Below the pieces are notes generated by a model. It searched no databases. It was not told where the DNA came from and saw only the letters and a list, made by a program, of their open reading frames with translations. Source: a virus. Taken from it: DNA of 27,987 nt. Below are positions 8,361-15,643 of this stretch, piece by piece. The DNA is taken from the IMG/VR virus record IMGVR_UViG_3300027861_000155, positions 1 to 27,987 of that record; one strand, 5' to 3'. The number at the start of each line of letters is the position of its first letter. Position 1 is the stretch's first letter. A program made the position numbers and the translations under genes.

Positions 8361-9189
8361 TTTTTTAAGCTCTCTGAAATAAAGATTCGATCAATTTGTT
8401 TTAGCACTTGAATTTCCCACGCTTGAGGGTCCTGCCTTGTTAAATCAGACCAAGCCTTGATCTCTGTGTAAGTTAAAGGAGATGGCCCTGCTTCGCTGTA
8501 TCCACGCCCGCCTGACAAATCACAAAACCAACCCCATATATACTGTATGCATTCATCATACTCGATTGATTCAAGTTGCTCTGGAGTCCGTCCTGTCTGT
8601 CTTTCAACGACCTGTAAATGTTCTCTGAGTGTACTGCCGTCTTTCTGCCTTTTGTTCAGCCTAAATTCTTTTTGAACATACCCGATAAGGCCATATCCAG
8701 GGATTAGGTTTTTCTCGCCGTCCTCCCCGGCTGGTTCTCCTATCAGGCTTTGATAAAATTTGCCCTGTCACCTATGGCAATGTCTATCTGCTCTTTGATC
8801 CATGGGAAGCGTGAATATAAAGACTTTGCGTTATCTACAGAAAATACAACATCCTTTTTGTCAAGAAATATAGAGTCCTTATATTCCCCATTCTCATCTG
8901 ATGATTTCCACCCTGTTGTGCATTCTGCCAGAAGATCAAGACCATTGGCCTCTATTTCTTCCTGAGATGGAGAAGATATCTTTCCAGATCTAAATCCATT
9001 CTTTGACATCATATCCATTCTTTTTTTGTTCTGCTTCTTTGTGATTTGTTGAAAACAGTCTGAATCCTTGCCCAGTACAGTAATAATGATTCCTGTATCC
9101 TCATTGGTGGCAGGATTGTAAAGGTTAACGTCAAAACCGTCATTAGACCCCTTTACAGTATCAAGGCTATTCAAATCAAATTTGCCCAT
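8357..9189 (-). CDS. Tail assembly chaperone GT-type fusion by -1 frameshift (277 aa)
   Basis: Downstream of the chaperone stop, the -1 frame is open from the slippery site to a TGA at 8357-8359. It adds 132 residues to the first 145 of the upstream protein. The junction reads ANF-YQSLIGEPAGEDGEKN, and the extension contains YDECIQYIWGWFCDL, PLTYTEIKAW and a closing WEIQVLKQIDRIF. This is the signature of the second (T-like) half of tail assembly chaperones, which in lambda-type phages is made only as a fusion through a -1 frameshift. The -1 frame has a stop (TGA) just upstream of the site, and no good independent start or ribosome site precedes the extension, so frameshifting is the natural reading. 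The fusion recruits tail tube subunits onto the tape measure. It overlaps the tape measure start by 4 bases. Confidence 0.88.
8743..9189 (-). CDS. Tail assembly chaperone, G-like (short form)
   Basis: A 148-residue protein between the tail tube and tape measure genes, the fixed place of the lambda gpG-type chaperone. It starts MGKFDLNSLDTVKGSNDG, has a beta-type N-terminal half (FDVNLYNPATNEDTGIIITV), a basic helix (KKQNKKRMDMM), then LLAECTTGWKS and a helical C-terminus with LYSRFPWIKEQIDIAIGD. The domain order and the TxGWK motif are typical of tail assembly chaperones. The zero-frame stop lies 9 bases beyond the slippery site, so the short form differs from the fusion only by its last three residues before divergence. 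GGAG stands about 11 bases before the ATG. It coats the tape measure before the tube polymerises and is absent from the mature virion. Confidence 0.88.
   Translation of the reverse strand: MGKFDLNSLDTVKGSNDGFDVNLYNPATNEDTGIIITVLGKDSDCFQQITKKQNKKRMDMMSKNGFRSGKISSPSQEEIEANGLDLLAECTTGWKSSDENGEYKDSIFLDKKDVVFSVDNAKSLYSRFPWIKEQIDIAIGDRANFIKA
8755..8761 (-). promoter_or_regulatory. Programmed -1 ribosomal frameshift site A AAT TTT
   Basis: In the reading frame of the G-like chaperone the codons are GCA AAT TTT ATC AAA GCC TGA. They contain the canonical X XXY YYZ heptamer A AAT TTT 9 bases before the stop. After the slip, TAT CAA AGC CTG continues into the T-like half. A GC-rich 4-bp hairpin (GCCG...CGGC) occurs about 23 bases downstream, and AGGTG stands about 9 bases upstream; whether either stimulates shifting is unknown. 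Confidence 0.88.
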
Positions 9190-9225
9190 ATTCTTTCTAT
9201 CTCCATAATTAAAGGTTTTTGTTAA

Positions 9226-9243
9226 AGGGGCCTCTCAGCCCCT
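9226..9243 (-). terminator. Stem-loop after the tail tube gene, possible weak terminator
   Basis: AGGGGC and GCCCCT pair across a 6-base loop directly after the tail tube stop codon. On the minus strand only TTTAA and then an A-run follow, so the U-tract is poor. It may act as an mRNA 3'-end stabiliser more than a terminator. The same stem sequence recurs after the major capsid gene. Confidence 0.45.
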
Positions 9244-9248
9244 GGGTG

Positions 9249-10505
9249 CTATGATAAAGTGCTGTCCTGAATGCTGATGGTTGTTGCAAGGGTGTCTGTG
9301 GCTGTGGCTCCTGTTTCTGCTCCTGCGTTTATATCAAATAGGGCAGTGAAAGGCATGGTCTGGATTATGCATTTTTCACCGTCGTCTTTTGATGATCCGC
9401 TAAGCTTAACCCGTGGAAGAGTAAAGGATATAAAGTCGGCATCACTCTCGTTGCTGGTAGTAAAAACGGCTGCAATGGTTATCTCTGTTTCATCTACAAA
9501 GTAATCCCTTAAGGTCTCATCCTCAAGAAAGGCAGAAAAAGAGCCTGTCACACCAACCCTACCAGGGCAGATGTTAGGCTTGACATTAGATCCTACAACC
9601 GGCTCGCTGGTCATATTGCCTGTTATGTCTAAAGACAGCCCTGTCAAAACAGCAACCTGTGTACCCTCAATTATAATTGCTCCGTTCACGGCAGCAACTA
9701 CGCCAGTGGTAGACGCATCCAGAACCGCAGTAAAATAAGGAGACGAAGCCGAATCAAGAGCGTTGAAGTTCAACCCCATCATACCTACATCAAGGCTTGA
9801 TATGCCTGTGGGTGGTAGCCCTATTGCCATGGTGCTTGGCTTCATATCATAAAACACCTCCGACACATCAATGTCTGAATAATTGTGCTCCATGGTAAAC
9901 CAATTCTCAGTATGTCCAGTCTCAGGAATCCATGTTTTTTGACCCACTCCTGTAAATGTTGCAGCGTCCCCTGCTATCTTTGCTGCTGCTGCATCACCAT
10001 CAAGGAAAATGCCGGTCATTATAAGGTCCGTTACGGCTGTTACAAAAAAGTTTCGGTCATTATTGTCTGCCCCTGTGGTTGTCCACCCTGACCACCTGCC
10101 AACATCACCCACTTTGATACCATCCTGTAGGAAGGTTCCTGTAGCTGCTGATGTAAATGTGGCAGAGGCACCGGAAACCACAGCACAAGCAATGTCAGAT
10201 TCAGGCCCGGCAACTGGAGCCGCAACAAAGTCTTTTCTGAGGATTGCAGCCATCAATAGGTCATAGGTTCCAGGTGATAATTCACCGTTTATAGGCCCAT
10301 CTGAAGACCTTACCCCATGCCTAAAATCTGAGGTTTGCTGGTCGGTCCTGATTTCGTTTGACTGGTAAGTTTCCTTGGTCAATTCAACACCGCTCGTTAC
10401 CCTCCGCATATACTGAGCTGTGGCAAGGTCGGAAACCGCAACAGTCCCCTGTGTGGCCTGTGGTGCAAGAACTACTTTTTTTGATATCCCTGATGCTATT
10501 GCCAT
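9249..10505 (-). CDS. Major tail tube protein (Phage_tube_2-like)
   Basis: A 418-residue beta-rich protein starting MAIASGISKKVVLAPQATQG. It contains the region MRRVTSGVELTKETYQSNEI, then SSDGPINGELSPGTYDLLM, and a second half with WFTMEHNYSDIDVSEVFYDM. These are hallmarks I recall from the tail tube family 2, whose members carry xxTSxxLxxxKxTYxSxEIRxDxQ near the N-terminus and GEL in the early strands. The last 130 residues (LSLDITGNM.SEPVVGSN, then IQTMPFTALFD) match the repeated tube half. It forms the hexameric rings of the tail tube. The order tail terminator, tube, chaperones, tape measure is the normal siphovirus order. AGGAG precedes the ATG at normal spacing. Confidence 0.88.
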   Translation of the reverse strand: MAIASGISKKVVLAPQATQGTVAVSDLATAQYMRRVTSGVELTKETYQSNEIRTDQQTSDFRHGVRSSDGPINGELSPGTYDLLMAAILRKDFVAAPVAGPESDIACAVVSGASATFTSAATGTFLQDGIKVGDVGRWSGWTTTGADNNDRNFFVTAVTDLIMTGIFLDGDAAAAKIAGDAATFTGVGQKTWIPETGHTENWFTMEHNYSDIDVSEVFYDMKPSTMAIGLPPTGISSLDVGMMGLNFNALDSASSPYFTAVLDASTTGVVAAVNGAIIIEGTQVAVLTGLSLDITGNMTSEPVVGSNVKPNICPGRVGVTGSFSAFLEDETLRDYFVDETEITIAAVFTTSNESDADFISFTLPRVKLSGSSKDDGEKCIIQTMPFTALFDINAGAETGATATDTLATTISIQDSTLS

Positions 10506-10524
10506 AATCTATCTCCTTTATTGG

Positions 10525-10926
10525 TTACTGTACCCCGGCGAACCACCGGATATTTATAGGTATCATCCATCTATCACCATCCGCTCTGCCTTGCAGTATC
10601 TCAGGTGTTTTGTTTACTCTTACGGTGATGCCCCCTGATGTCATAGAGGTCCCACGTTTAAAAGTTGTTTTTATAAGTTCGGCCCTTGCCTCTGCTGTAG
10701 CGGTTCCGGCCAGTAAGGGATAATATAAATTTACCTTAAATATCCCTATAAGTCTATGGTAATCATCCCCCATGGTAGGGTTTTCAACTGATGGTAGCAC
10801 ATATGCTGCTTGGTATGGTGTGCCGTCAATGGGATCATACTTTACGTTTTCCCATGCAACATCAATAGATCCTGGAATGTTGTTTAGCTCGGTTTGCAAT
10901 GCAGCTCTAACAGAAACTATGCTCAT
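10525..10926 (-). CDS. Tail terminator protein (DUF4128-like)
   Basis: A 133-residue protein starting MSIVSVRAALQTELNNIPG. It contains PYQAAYVLPSVENPTMGDD, then YHRLIGIFKVNLYYPL, AEARAELIKTTFKRGT and IPINIRWFAG. This pattern (RxALExxL, central Pxx....G, FxVxLxYP, helix ending TFKRGxxxxxxG) fits the DUF4128/phage tail terminator-like family. The product caps the finished tail tube and stops its growth, then docks to the neck. It overlaps the upstream completion protein by 4 bases (ATGA) and lies 19 bases before the tail tube gene, as expected for this role. Confidence 0.82.
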   Translation of the reverse strand: MSIVSVRAALQTELNNIPGSIDVAWENVKYDPIDGTPYQAAYVLPSVENPTMGDDYHRLIGIFKVNLYYPLLAGTATAEARAELIKTTFKRGTSMTSGGITVRVNKTPEILQGRADGDRWMIPINIRWFAGVQ

Positions 10927-11369
10927 TTTAATTTTTCAACCTCTTCTGATACTATCCCGTCAAACTCTGCGACTGTCAAAGCCACGAATCCATGTGGAGC
11001 TTGATTTTTACTGTGACCATTTTCAAGAGCCTCAATATACGGAACTGAGTTTTGTATATAATGCACATTATCTCCAGGCTCTTTAGGAACACTGTTAATT
11101 AATTTTTGCAATGTTGCTGCTCCGTCTGGTGAAGTATCTACTCCAGGTATTTCCTGTACAACTCTTGATCCAGTGGAAAACATCCAGTTAAAACGGGCGT
11201 GGCCTCCGACATATCCTGGTGGTGGTGGACTTTGCCAGTATTTAGCATCACCAACAGGGGTCCTGGCAATAACTCTTTGTCCTACATCAATCACAGTTCT
11301 TCTTATGACTGTGTTTGAATTGCCCACGGCCTTCTTTGCAAACTTGTTTATATCATCAGCAAAACCCAT
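10923..11369 (-). CDS. Neck/tail completion protein (HK97 gp10-like)
   Basis: A 148-residue protein starting MGFADDINKFAKKAVG. It has the sequence VIDVGQRVIARTPVGDAKYW, PPPPGYVGGHARFNWMFST, then VHYIQNSVPYIEALENGHS and a closing helix (FVALTVAEFDGIVSEEVE). The TPVxxxxY..PPPxGYxGGxAR..W and NxxPYIxxLExGxS motifs are characteristic of HK97-gp10-like tail completion proteins. It sits between the head-closure and tail-terminator genes and probably joins the portal-side neck to the tail terminator. It is directly adjacent to the upstream stop and overlaps the next gene by 4 bases, so translation is coupled. Confidence 0.83.
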   Translation of the reverse strand: MGFADDINKFAKKAVGNSNTVIRRTVIDVGQRVIARTPVGDAKYWQSPPPPGYVGGHARFNWMFSTGSRVVQEIPGVDTSPDGAATLQKLINSVPKEPGDNVHYIQNSVPYIEALENGHSKNQAPHGFVALTVAEFDGIVSEEVEKLK

Positions 11370-12092
11370 TTAAGCCCTCAGATTGATCTTATACAAAACC
11401 ACTGTGCCGGCTGGAGAAACTCTGTCAAATGGTGCTACCATGGTGTAAGTTGTACCTGCTGCATCTGTTATCTTATCCCCCAAAACAGGAGCATCAAGGA
11501 CCTCTCCAGCAGTGTTTAAAGGAGATAACAAAAGGAGCTTATCAGTATTCTTTATGGTAGTTCCATCAATCATGTTGTTTTTCCACCCAACTATTGCACC
11601 CGTTCCTGTCTGCTCTGTCTCTGTGTTTGTGACTCCACCTGTTGCGGGGTCATACTCACCTTGAACTATATGAGTGAGTGTTACGCCCTGCCCCTTGCCC
11701 TGTAAAAGCCTATTGGCGGTTAATGCCATCTTACTATAAAAGCCATCTGAGGTGCTTACAAACGCCCCTGATGCTGAAGAATAGGTGCCCAACACATCAT
11801 CAATAGTGATTCCATCTTTTATGTTCCCAGCCTCACAATTAGTTATTGAAGAGGCTCTTTTTGTGCCAGTTAAAGTGCTGCCCTCATAATCATAAGTGAC
11901 ACCATTCCAAACATTAGCAACACCTGGGTCTGAATACCCACCAACTCCACCTGGATCATAGGTGCCTAAAACACTATCACCCCTATCAACATCAAGCTTG
12001 ACCTCATCTGCTCCAGGCAGGAAAGCAAGCCTGTATGCAATAAAATTATAATCACCTGGTGTTGTGGATCTATCTCTGAGCCTGTAAGCCAT
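11370..12092 (-). CDS. Head-closure (head-tail joining) protein with extra N-terminal domain
   Basis: A 240-residue protein made of two parts. The C-terminal part (about residue 116 on) reads DGFYSKMALTANRLLQGKG, then VTLTHIVQGEYDPATGGV, EQTGTGAIVGW, IKNTDKLLLLSP, DAAGTTYTMV and PAGTVVLYKINLRA. That is the full pattern of small head-closure proteins (about 120 residues: FYxxMxxTAxRLLxxxGQxVTL...YDPATG...GDKRLLLSP...PAGTxVLYELxxR). The first 115 residues are additional: LRDRSTTPGDYNFIAYRLAF, then repeated xGxxxxxVLGTY-like segments (GDSVLGTY, GSTLTGTK, DDVLGTY) seen in fibre-like or decorative phage proteins. The ATG overlaps the upstream stop by one base (TAATG). It seals the capsid after packaging; the extra domain presumably projects from the neck (inference). 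Confidence 0.75.
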   Translation of the reverse strand: MAYRLRDRSTTPGDYNFIAYRLAFLPGADEVKLDVDRGDSVLGTYDPGGVGGYSDPGVANVWNGVTYDYEGSTLTGTKRASSITNCEAGNIKDGITIDDVLGTYSSASGAFVSTSDGFYSKMALTANRLLQGKGQGVTLTHIVQGEYDPATGGVTNTETEQTGTGAIVGWKNNMIDGTTIKNTDKLLLLSPLNTAGEVLDAPVLGDKITDAAGTTYTMVAPFDRVSPAGTVVLYKINLRA

Positions 12093-13147
12093 TAAGGGAC
12101 CACCTCAATCATATCATCCAGTTTATCAGCTATCGCCTTTGTTGCGTCAACCTCTGTCTTTGTGAGTGCCAGCGTTCCTCCTGCTGCCTCAAGAGCTGTC
12201 TTAATTTCTGCGGCTGTTGGTGCTGTTCCTGCGGCATCTGGGACAACAGTATTTGCACCGTAGTCAGTCAAAGCCGTGTCGCATGCTGCGTTTACCTCTG
12301 CGCTTGAAATATTATTAAGAGCTGAGATCTGCGCTGGTATAGTCGTGCCGGTATCAACTAGGATTGCATCAACATTAGTATCAATGATGTCCTGTTTTGC
12401 TTCTTTTGCTACTGTTGAATTTAAAGCCATATCCGCCGGAGCCGTGATGGTCTGTGCTGTTCCTGGTTTACTTACTGTTGCATCCTTCGCTACTGTGCTA
12501 TCAAGTGCCATGTCTGCTGGCGCTGCTGTGGTAGCTGTCTTAATGCCTGTGCTGGTCAAGAGTGTGTTTAAGGCTGTTAATCCATATGTTGCAAATTCGT
12601 TAACTGCTGCCACAATCGCCTGAACGAATGTGGAACTCTTCAGGATTAAGTCTGCACCTGTTGAAGATAGTGCAAAGCCTGTTTTATTGGTTAAGGTTGT
12701 CACAGTCGGGATAGTGTTGCCTGTTCCTGCGTACCCTGTTCCATCAAAGAAAGATTCGGCGTTGTCGGCTGCGGTTGAATCTCCTGAAATTGCAATCACA
12801 TCAGAGTTGAAATTTCCACTGCCATATTTAGCATCCCAATATTGCTGAGATACTACATTTATTTCTATCTCAAAAGACAACCCTCCAGCCACATGAGTGA
12901 AGATCTTTGCAGGACCTAGTGTATTGGTGTCAGTGGCATCCAGCACGGCGTAATAAATACCATTAGAGATATGAGTAGCACCGCCACTATTTTTACTGGC
13001 CAGTGTTGTGGCTCCCCATTTCCAAACCTTTATATCAGTATTGGCAATGGTTAATGCTGTTTCTTCGGTGTCTCCATCTGTTGAGTCAAGGAAATACCCT
13101 AATGGCACTTCTTGACCTGCCGTGTTGTATCTTAATTCAATTGCCAT
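12092..13147 (-). CDS. Fibre/decoration-like virion protein
   Basis: A 351-residue protein. The N-terminal domain (about 1-110) starts MAIELRYNTAGQEVPLGYFL and contains IKVWKWGATTLASKNSGG, then HISNGIYYAVLDATDTNTLG. This is a beta-sandwich pattern common in phage neck or fibre proteins (engineered-looking ligand domain with GxYxxxLxAxDTxTxG). Then comes a low-complexity Ala/Thr/Asp-rich region. APADMALDSTVAKDA and APADMALNSTVAKEA form a direct protein repeat about 30 residues apart. The end is helical (TALEAAGGTLALTKTEV, ATKAIADKLDDMIEV), suggesting a trimeric coiled shaft. I infer a neck- or head-attached fibre. It overlaps the head-closure gene by one base. Confidence 0.6.
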   Translation of the reverse strand: MAIELRYNTAGQEVPLGYFLDSTDGDTEETALTIANTDIKVWKWGATTLASKNSGGATHISNGIYYAVLDATDTNTLGPAKIFTHVAGGLSFEIEINVVSQQYWDAKYGSGNFNSDVIAISGDSTAADNAESFFDGTGYAGTGNTIPTVTTLTNKTGFALSSTGADLILKSSTFVQAIVAAVNEFATYGLTALNTLLTSTGIKTATTAAPADMALDSTVAKDATVSKPGTAQTITAPADMALNSTVAKEAKQDIIDTNVDAILVDTGTTIPAQISALNNISSAEVNAACDTALTDYGANTVVPDAAGTAPTAAEIKTALEAAGGTLALTKTEVDATKAIADKLDDMIEVVP

Positions 13148-13149
13148 AA

Positions 13150-14130
13150 TTACCGCCTATGTTGTCTAAAATGATGCATCGATACTGGTATTGATATGCC
13201 TCCTGCTGACACATACTCAAAAGCTCCGATGCTTGGAGGGTCATTCCATGTTGTGCCTATTATGTCAGTTGTTAATCCTGATATTGCTATGCCTGCATGG
13301 TAAAGAGGTGAATCAGTATCTTGCACACTCCAATCAGGCCCTAATCCATCAGTATCGGTAAAGCAGGTTGAATCCCATGTTGCACTTATATCAACTGTAT
13401 TTGTGCCTTCTGCTTTGCCTTGATCCATTGCGTTATAACTAAGGGAGTTATACGCACCATCTATGTCATCAATATTGTTAAATACAGCATTATTAATTAA
13501 ATCATAATTAGAGTTACTTGCAATACCTATATGACAATAGCAAATTGTGTTATTGTATATTTCAGCAACGGACCCACTGGATGCTGACAGAATACCGTGG
13601 TTGAGCTTTGCAGTATCATCTACATTTAAAAAACCATTTATTAGATTATTTTTTATTACTATGCCTCTAGCATCTGAATCACTTAATCTGATAGCATAAT
13701 CATTCGCACACGATGGACCTGATAAATGTCCAATAAATATGCAGCTATCTATTATATGGCCCGACCCTCCTTCTTCTACTCCGGAGAAAATAATACAACC
13801 ATAAACAGAAGAGCTAGTTCCTGTATGATCAAACTGGATATTTATTATATTAACATACTGTTCGCTGATTGTAATAGATCTCGTATTAGAACTTTTTATT
13901 ACATACTTTGTGTCATCCCAAACACCATCACTCGGAAAGTCTGACCCTGTTACTTCAACTAAATCACCAGTACCGGAAAAAGTAACAGCAGTTGTATCAT
14001 CAGACCCATCACTAGAAAAACAAGAAATATAAATGTCATTTCCTGCACCTGGAGCAGCCGCTTCAGCAAGGGATAAAGAGGAATAATCCCCTGTTCCTCC
14101 AGGGTCTACTGTTTTGGTCCAATCAGCCAT
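13150..14130 (-). CDS. Right-handed beta-helix virion or adhesin-like protein
   Basis: A 326-residue protein starting MADWTKTVDPGGTGDYSSL, the usual beginning of pectin-lyase-like repeat proteins (dxGGxGDYxSLxxAxxA). Coil-like repeats follow (YVNIINIQFDHTG, GHIIDSCIFIGH, RGIVIKNNLINGF, AEIYNNTICYC, YDLINNAVFNN), all with the NN/xI pattern of parallel beta-helices. It ends DIIGTTWNDPPSIGAFEYV, the standard GAFEY closing motif of such proteins, plus a short basic tail. No signal peptide is present, unlike the beta-helix protein near 2 kb. No catalytic residues are recognisable. Its place in the neck module suggests a virion accessory protein that binds a surface polysaccharide (inference). Confidence 0.7.
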   Translation of the reverse strand: MADWTKTVDPGGTGDYSSLSLAEAAAPGAGNDIYISCFSSDGSDDTTAVTFSGTGDLVEVTGSDFPSDGVWDDTKYVIKSSNTRSITISEQYVNIINIQFDHTGTSSSVYGCIIFSGVEEGGSGHIIDSCIFIGHLSGPSCANDYAIRLSDSDARGIVIKNNLINGFLNVDDTAKLNHGILSASSGSVAEIYNNTICYCHIGIASNSNYDLINNAVFNNIDDIDGAYNSLSYNAMDQGKAEGTNTVDISATWDSTCFTDTDGLGPDWSVQDTDSPLYHAGIAISGLTTDIIGTTWNDPPSIGAFEYVSAGGISIPVSMHHFRQHRR

Positions 14131-14505
14131 TTACTTACTCCCAATAATAGTAGTTAAATTCTCAGCATATCGTGAGTAATTCTCTTTAATCGTTTTATCT
14201 TCGTACCGTGTTTTATATTTAGGATCTTTTACAATCTCTTTCCATGACTCATCTTTATCTTGCCAAACGTTTTTCCTTTCTGGCTCTTCATCTGTCCAAT
14301 CAAGAGATTTCCCTCTGTAGATAGTTTTATTCTGAGGCTTAACAAGATCAATGGCATCTTTTGTATCTTCAACTTTTATTATCTCAAAATCAGCGAGTTC
14401 AGTTGATGTGAATTTTTGATCATCAGAAAACTCTCCAATGATATCACCAATCTCATTGACCCCTTCACGATATTGTTTTTCTGTAATCAAAACTAATTGT
14501 GTCAT
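14131..14505 (-). CDS. Hypothetical acidic/basic helical protein
   Basis: A 124-residue protein starting MTQLVLITEKQYREGVNEIG, with high charge (many Asp, Glu and Lys), a central WTDEEPERKNVWQDKDESW and a helical C-terminus ending NLTTIIGSK. I do not recognise a family. AAAGGA, 6 bases before the ATG, lies inside the end of the portal remnant upstream, so this gene may have arrived together with that fragment. It ends one base before the beta-helix gene. Possibly a small fibre-associated or chaperone-like protein; there is no direct evidence for either. Confidence 0.55.
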   Translation of the reverse strand: MTQLVLITEKQYREGVNEIGDIIGEFSDDQKFTSTELADFEIIKVEDTKDAIDLVKPQNKTIYRGKSLDWTDEEPERKNVWQDKDESWKEIVKDPKYKTRYEDKTIKENYSRYAENLTTIIGSK

Positions 14506-14508
14506 TTT

Positions 14509-14904
14509 CTATCCTTTTGGATCAAGTTCTAAACTGTTTTTTTCTTCCTCAACTCGGTTGTCATCAATAGATACATAAGTGCCTTTCTCAGCAAGTTGTG
14601 CCATAACATCCATCTTATTTATAACATCTGCATCTAAGTAAGTCTGGTCCCTAGTAGCATTGCTAGCATCAATAGTTGCCTGCTCTTCTTCTGTAAGCTG
14701 TTTCAAAGGAAGGAATACATATTCAAAATTATCCAGATCATATTCTGAGGATTTTAAAATTATGGAATCCATCCAATCAATTGCAGGTCTTAAAACATTT
14801 TCCTGAAGTGATTGTACTCTATCATAATAATTATTCATATCAGATTCACCAGTAGCATTCATGCCACCAGGAGATACTCCAACCAGCCACAAGGCCCCCT
14901 GCAA
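14509..14904 (-). pseudogene. C-terminal remnant of a second, unrelated phage portal-type protein
   Basis: The 131-codon frame opens only at a TTG. From about codon 6 it reads VGVSPGGMNATGESDMNNYY, then LQENVLRPAIDWMDSIIL, FVFLPLKQ-type (here YVFLPLKQLTEEEQATIDA) and MAQLAEKGTYVSIDD. This is the well-conserved C-terminal third of DUF1073/Phage_portal_3-type portal proteins (xGxSPxGxNATGESDxxNYYDxxxxLQ...LxPL.xTExEQAxID), a family also described as the N-terminal region of Acb1-like proteins. The phage already has a full DUF4055-type portal at 21972-23372, and the first two thirds of this one are absent. The fragment begins at a junction near 14880 with another gene remnant. It is probably not functional, although ATG at 14862 could allow a truncated product. 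Confidence in the homology is high, in its being dead moderate. Confidence 0.75.
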
Positions 14905-14953
14905 GTGGGTGGTATCTGTTTAATAATACTCCTTTAGGTGGTTTTAAAATCAT
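14846..14953 (-). pseudogene. N-terminal remnant of a LamG/concanavalin-like phage protein
   Basis: A 35-codon frame starts at ATG 14953, 2 bases inside the upstream stop region. It reads MILKPPKGVLLNRYHPLAGG and then LVAGW before going out of homology and stopping at TGA 14846-14848. The opening matches the recurrent start of phage/bacterial LamG-domain proteins (xRGxLLNRxHPLARGLVGCWLxNEG). Similarity ends at Trp-25, and the overlapping different frame then carries portal homology. This is what an illegitimate recombination or deletion junction at about 14880-14886 would leave. Confidence 0.6.
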
Positions 14954-14954
14954 A

Positions 14955-15368
14955 TTAGCTCGCTACGGGTATAGATGCTGTTTTGTACTTCACTGTAACC
15001 GCCAATTCTTGTCCACCCTCATTCAGGACTGCGATCTTGAAGTTGTCATAATACTGAGGGCTAATTGGAAACTGGAAATGCACAGTGTCATTCTGAACAG
15101 GCGTAATCTGAAATTGATATGGGGAACCTATCGTTGTTTCCTCATAAGCAAGATCCGTTTCACCTAATATAAAGATAGTTGAGGCCCCATCTATGGCACC
15201 TGTGTTATCCTCAGCAAGAGCAATACCTATTATACAGCCAGCCTTACCACTCAGGCTTAGGGCATCCCCTGTTTCAGTTGCGTTGTCTGCTAAAGCATCA
15301 GCGTCCCAATCAGCTGCACCTTTCTGCATAAAAGCCCATGCGGACCATTCATATCCTGTGTTTGCCAT
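14955..15368 (-). CDS. Beta-rich phage protein, possible virion decoration
   Basis: A 137-residue protein starting MANTGYEWSAWAFMQKGAAD, with GKAGCIIGIALAEDNTGAID and a C-terminal beta half (YQFQITPVQNDTVHFQFPIS, YYDNFKIAVLNEGG, VTVKYKTASI). The pattern recurs as an unnamed small protein between adaptor and neck genes in related phages. It is probably a virion surface or connector accessory protein. A good TAA stop lies just before the LamG-like remnant start. No signal peptide or membrane segment. Confidence 0.6.
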   Translation of the reverse strand: MANTGYEWSAWAFMQKGAADWDADALADNATETGDALSLSGKAGCIIGIALAEDNTGAIDGASTIFILGETDLAYEETTIGSPYQFQITPVQNDTVHFQFPISPQYYDNFKIAVLNEGGQELAVTVKYKTASIPVAS

Positions 15369-15369
15369 A

Positions 15370-15642
15370 TTATGACTCCCTTGCTTCTAAATTCGTTTTG
15401 GCTGCTGTTTCCAGATCTGCAATAAAAGTGTTTATTGCGTCTTTCTCTGCCACTGCTTCCAGGTGTTTATTCCATACATCATTTAGGATTGCACCTTTCT
15501 GGGCATTGGTGTCGATAATGGCCTGAGAGAAATTATAAGATTCTGTTTCCCCTGTCTCATCATCCAAGCGGGTGAAGGATATGTCTGCACTCTTTTTGAC
15601 TTTATTTACATTTGATATTTTTACTGTCCATGTTCCTGCCAT
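15370..15642 (-). CDS. Small conserved phage protein
   Basis: A 90-residue protein: an N-terminal beta part (MAGTWTVKISNVNKVKKSAD, FTRLDDETGETESYNFS) followed by a helical half (QKGAILNDVWNKHLEAVAEK and FIADLETAAKTNLEARES). The type recurs next to adaptor genes in siphophages, function unknown. It is separated by one base from the upstream adaptor stop and by one base from the downstream start, so it is read in the same coupled operon. It may be a neck accessory or assembly factor. Confidence 0.6.
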   Translation of the reverse strand: MAGTWTVKISNVNKVKKSADISFTRLDDETGETESYNFSQAIIDTNAQKGAILNDVWNKHLEAVAEKDAINTFIADLETAAKTNLEARES

Positions 15643-15643
15643 A

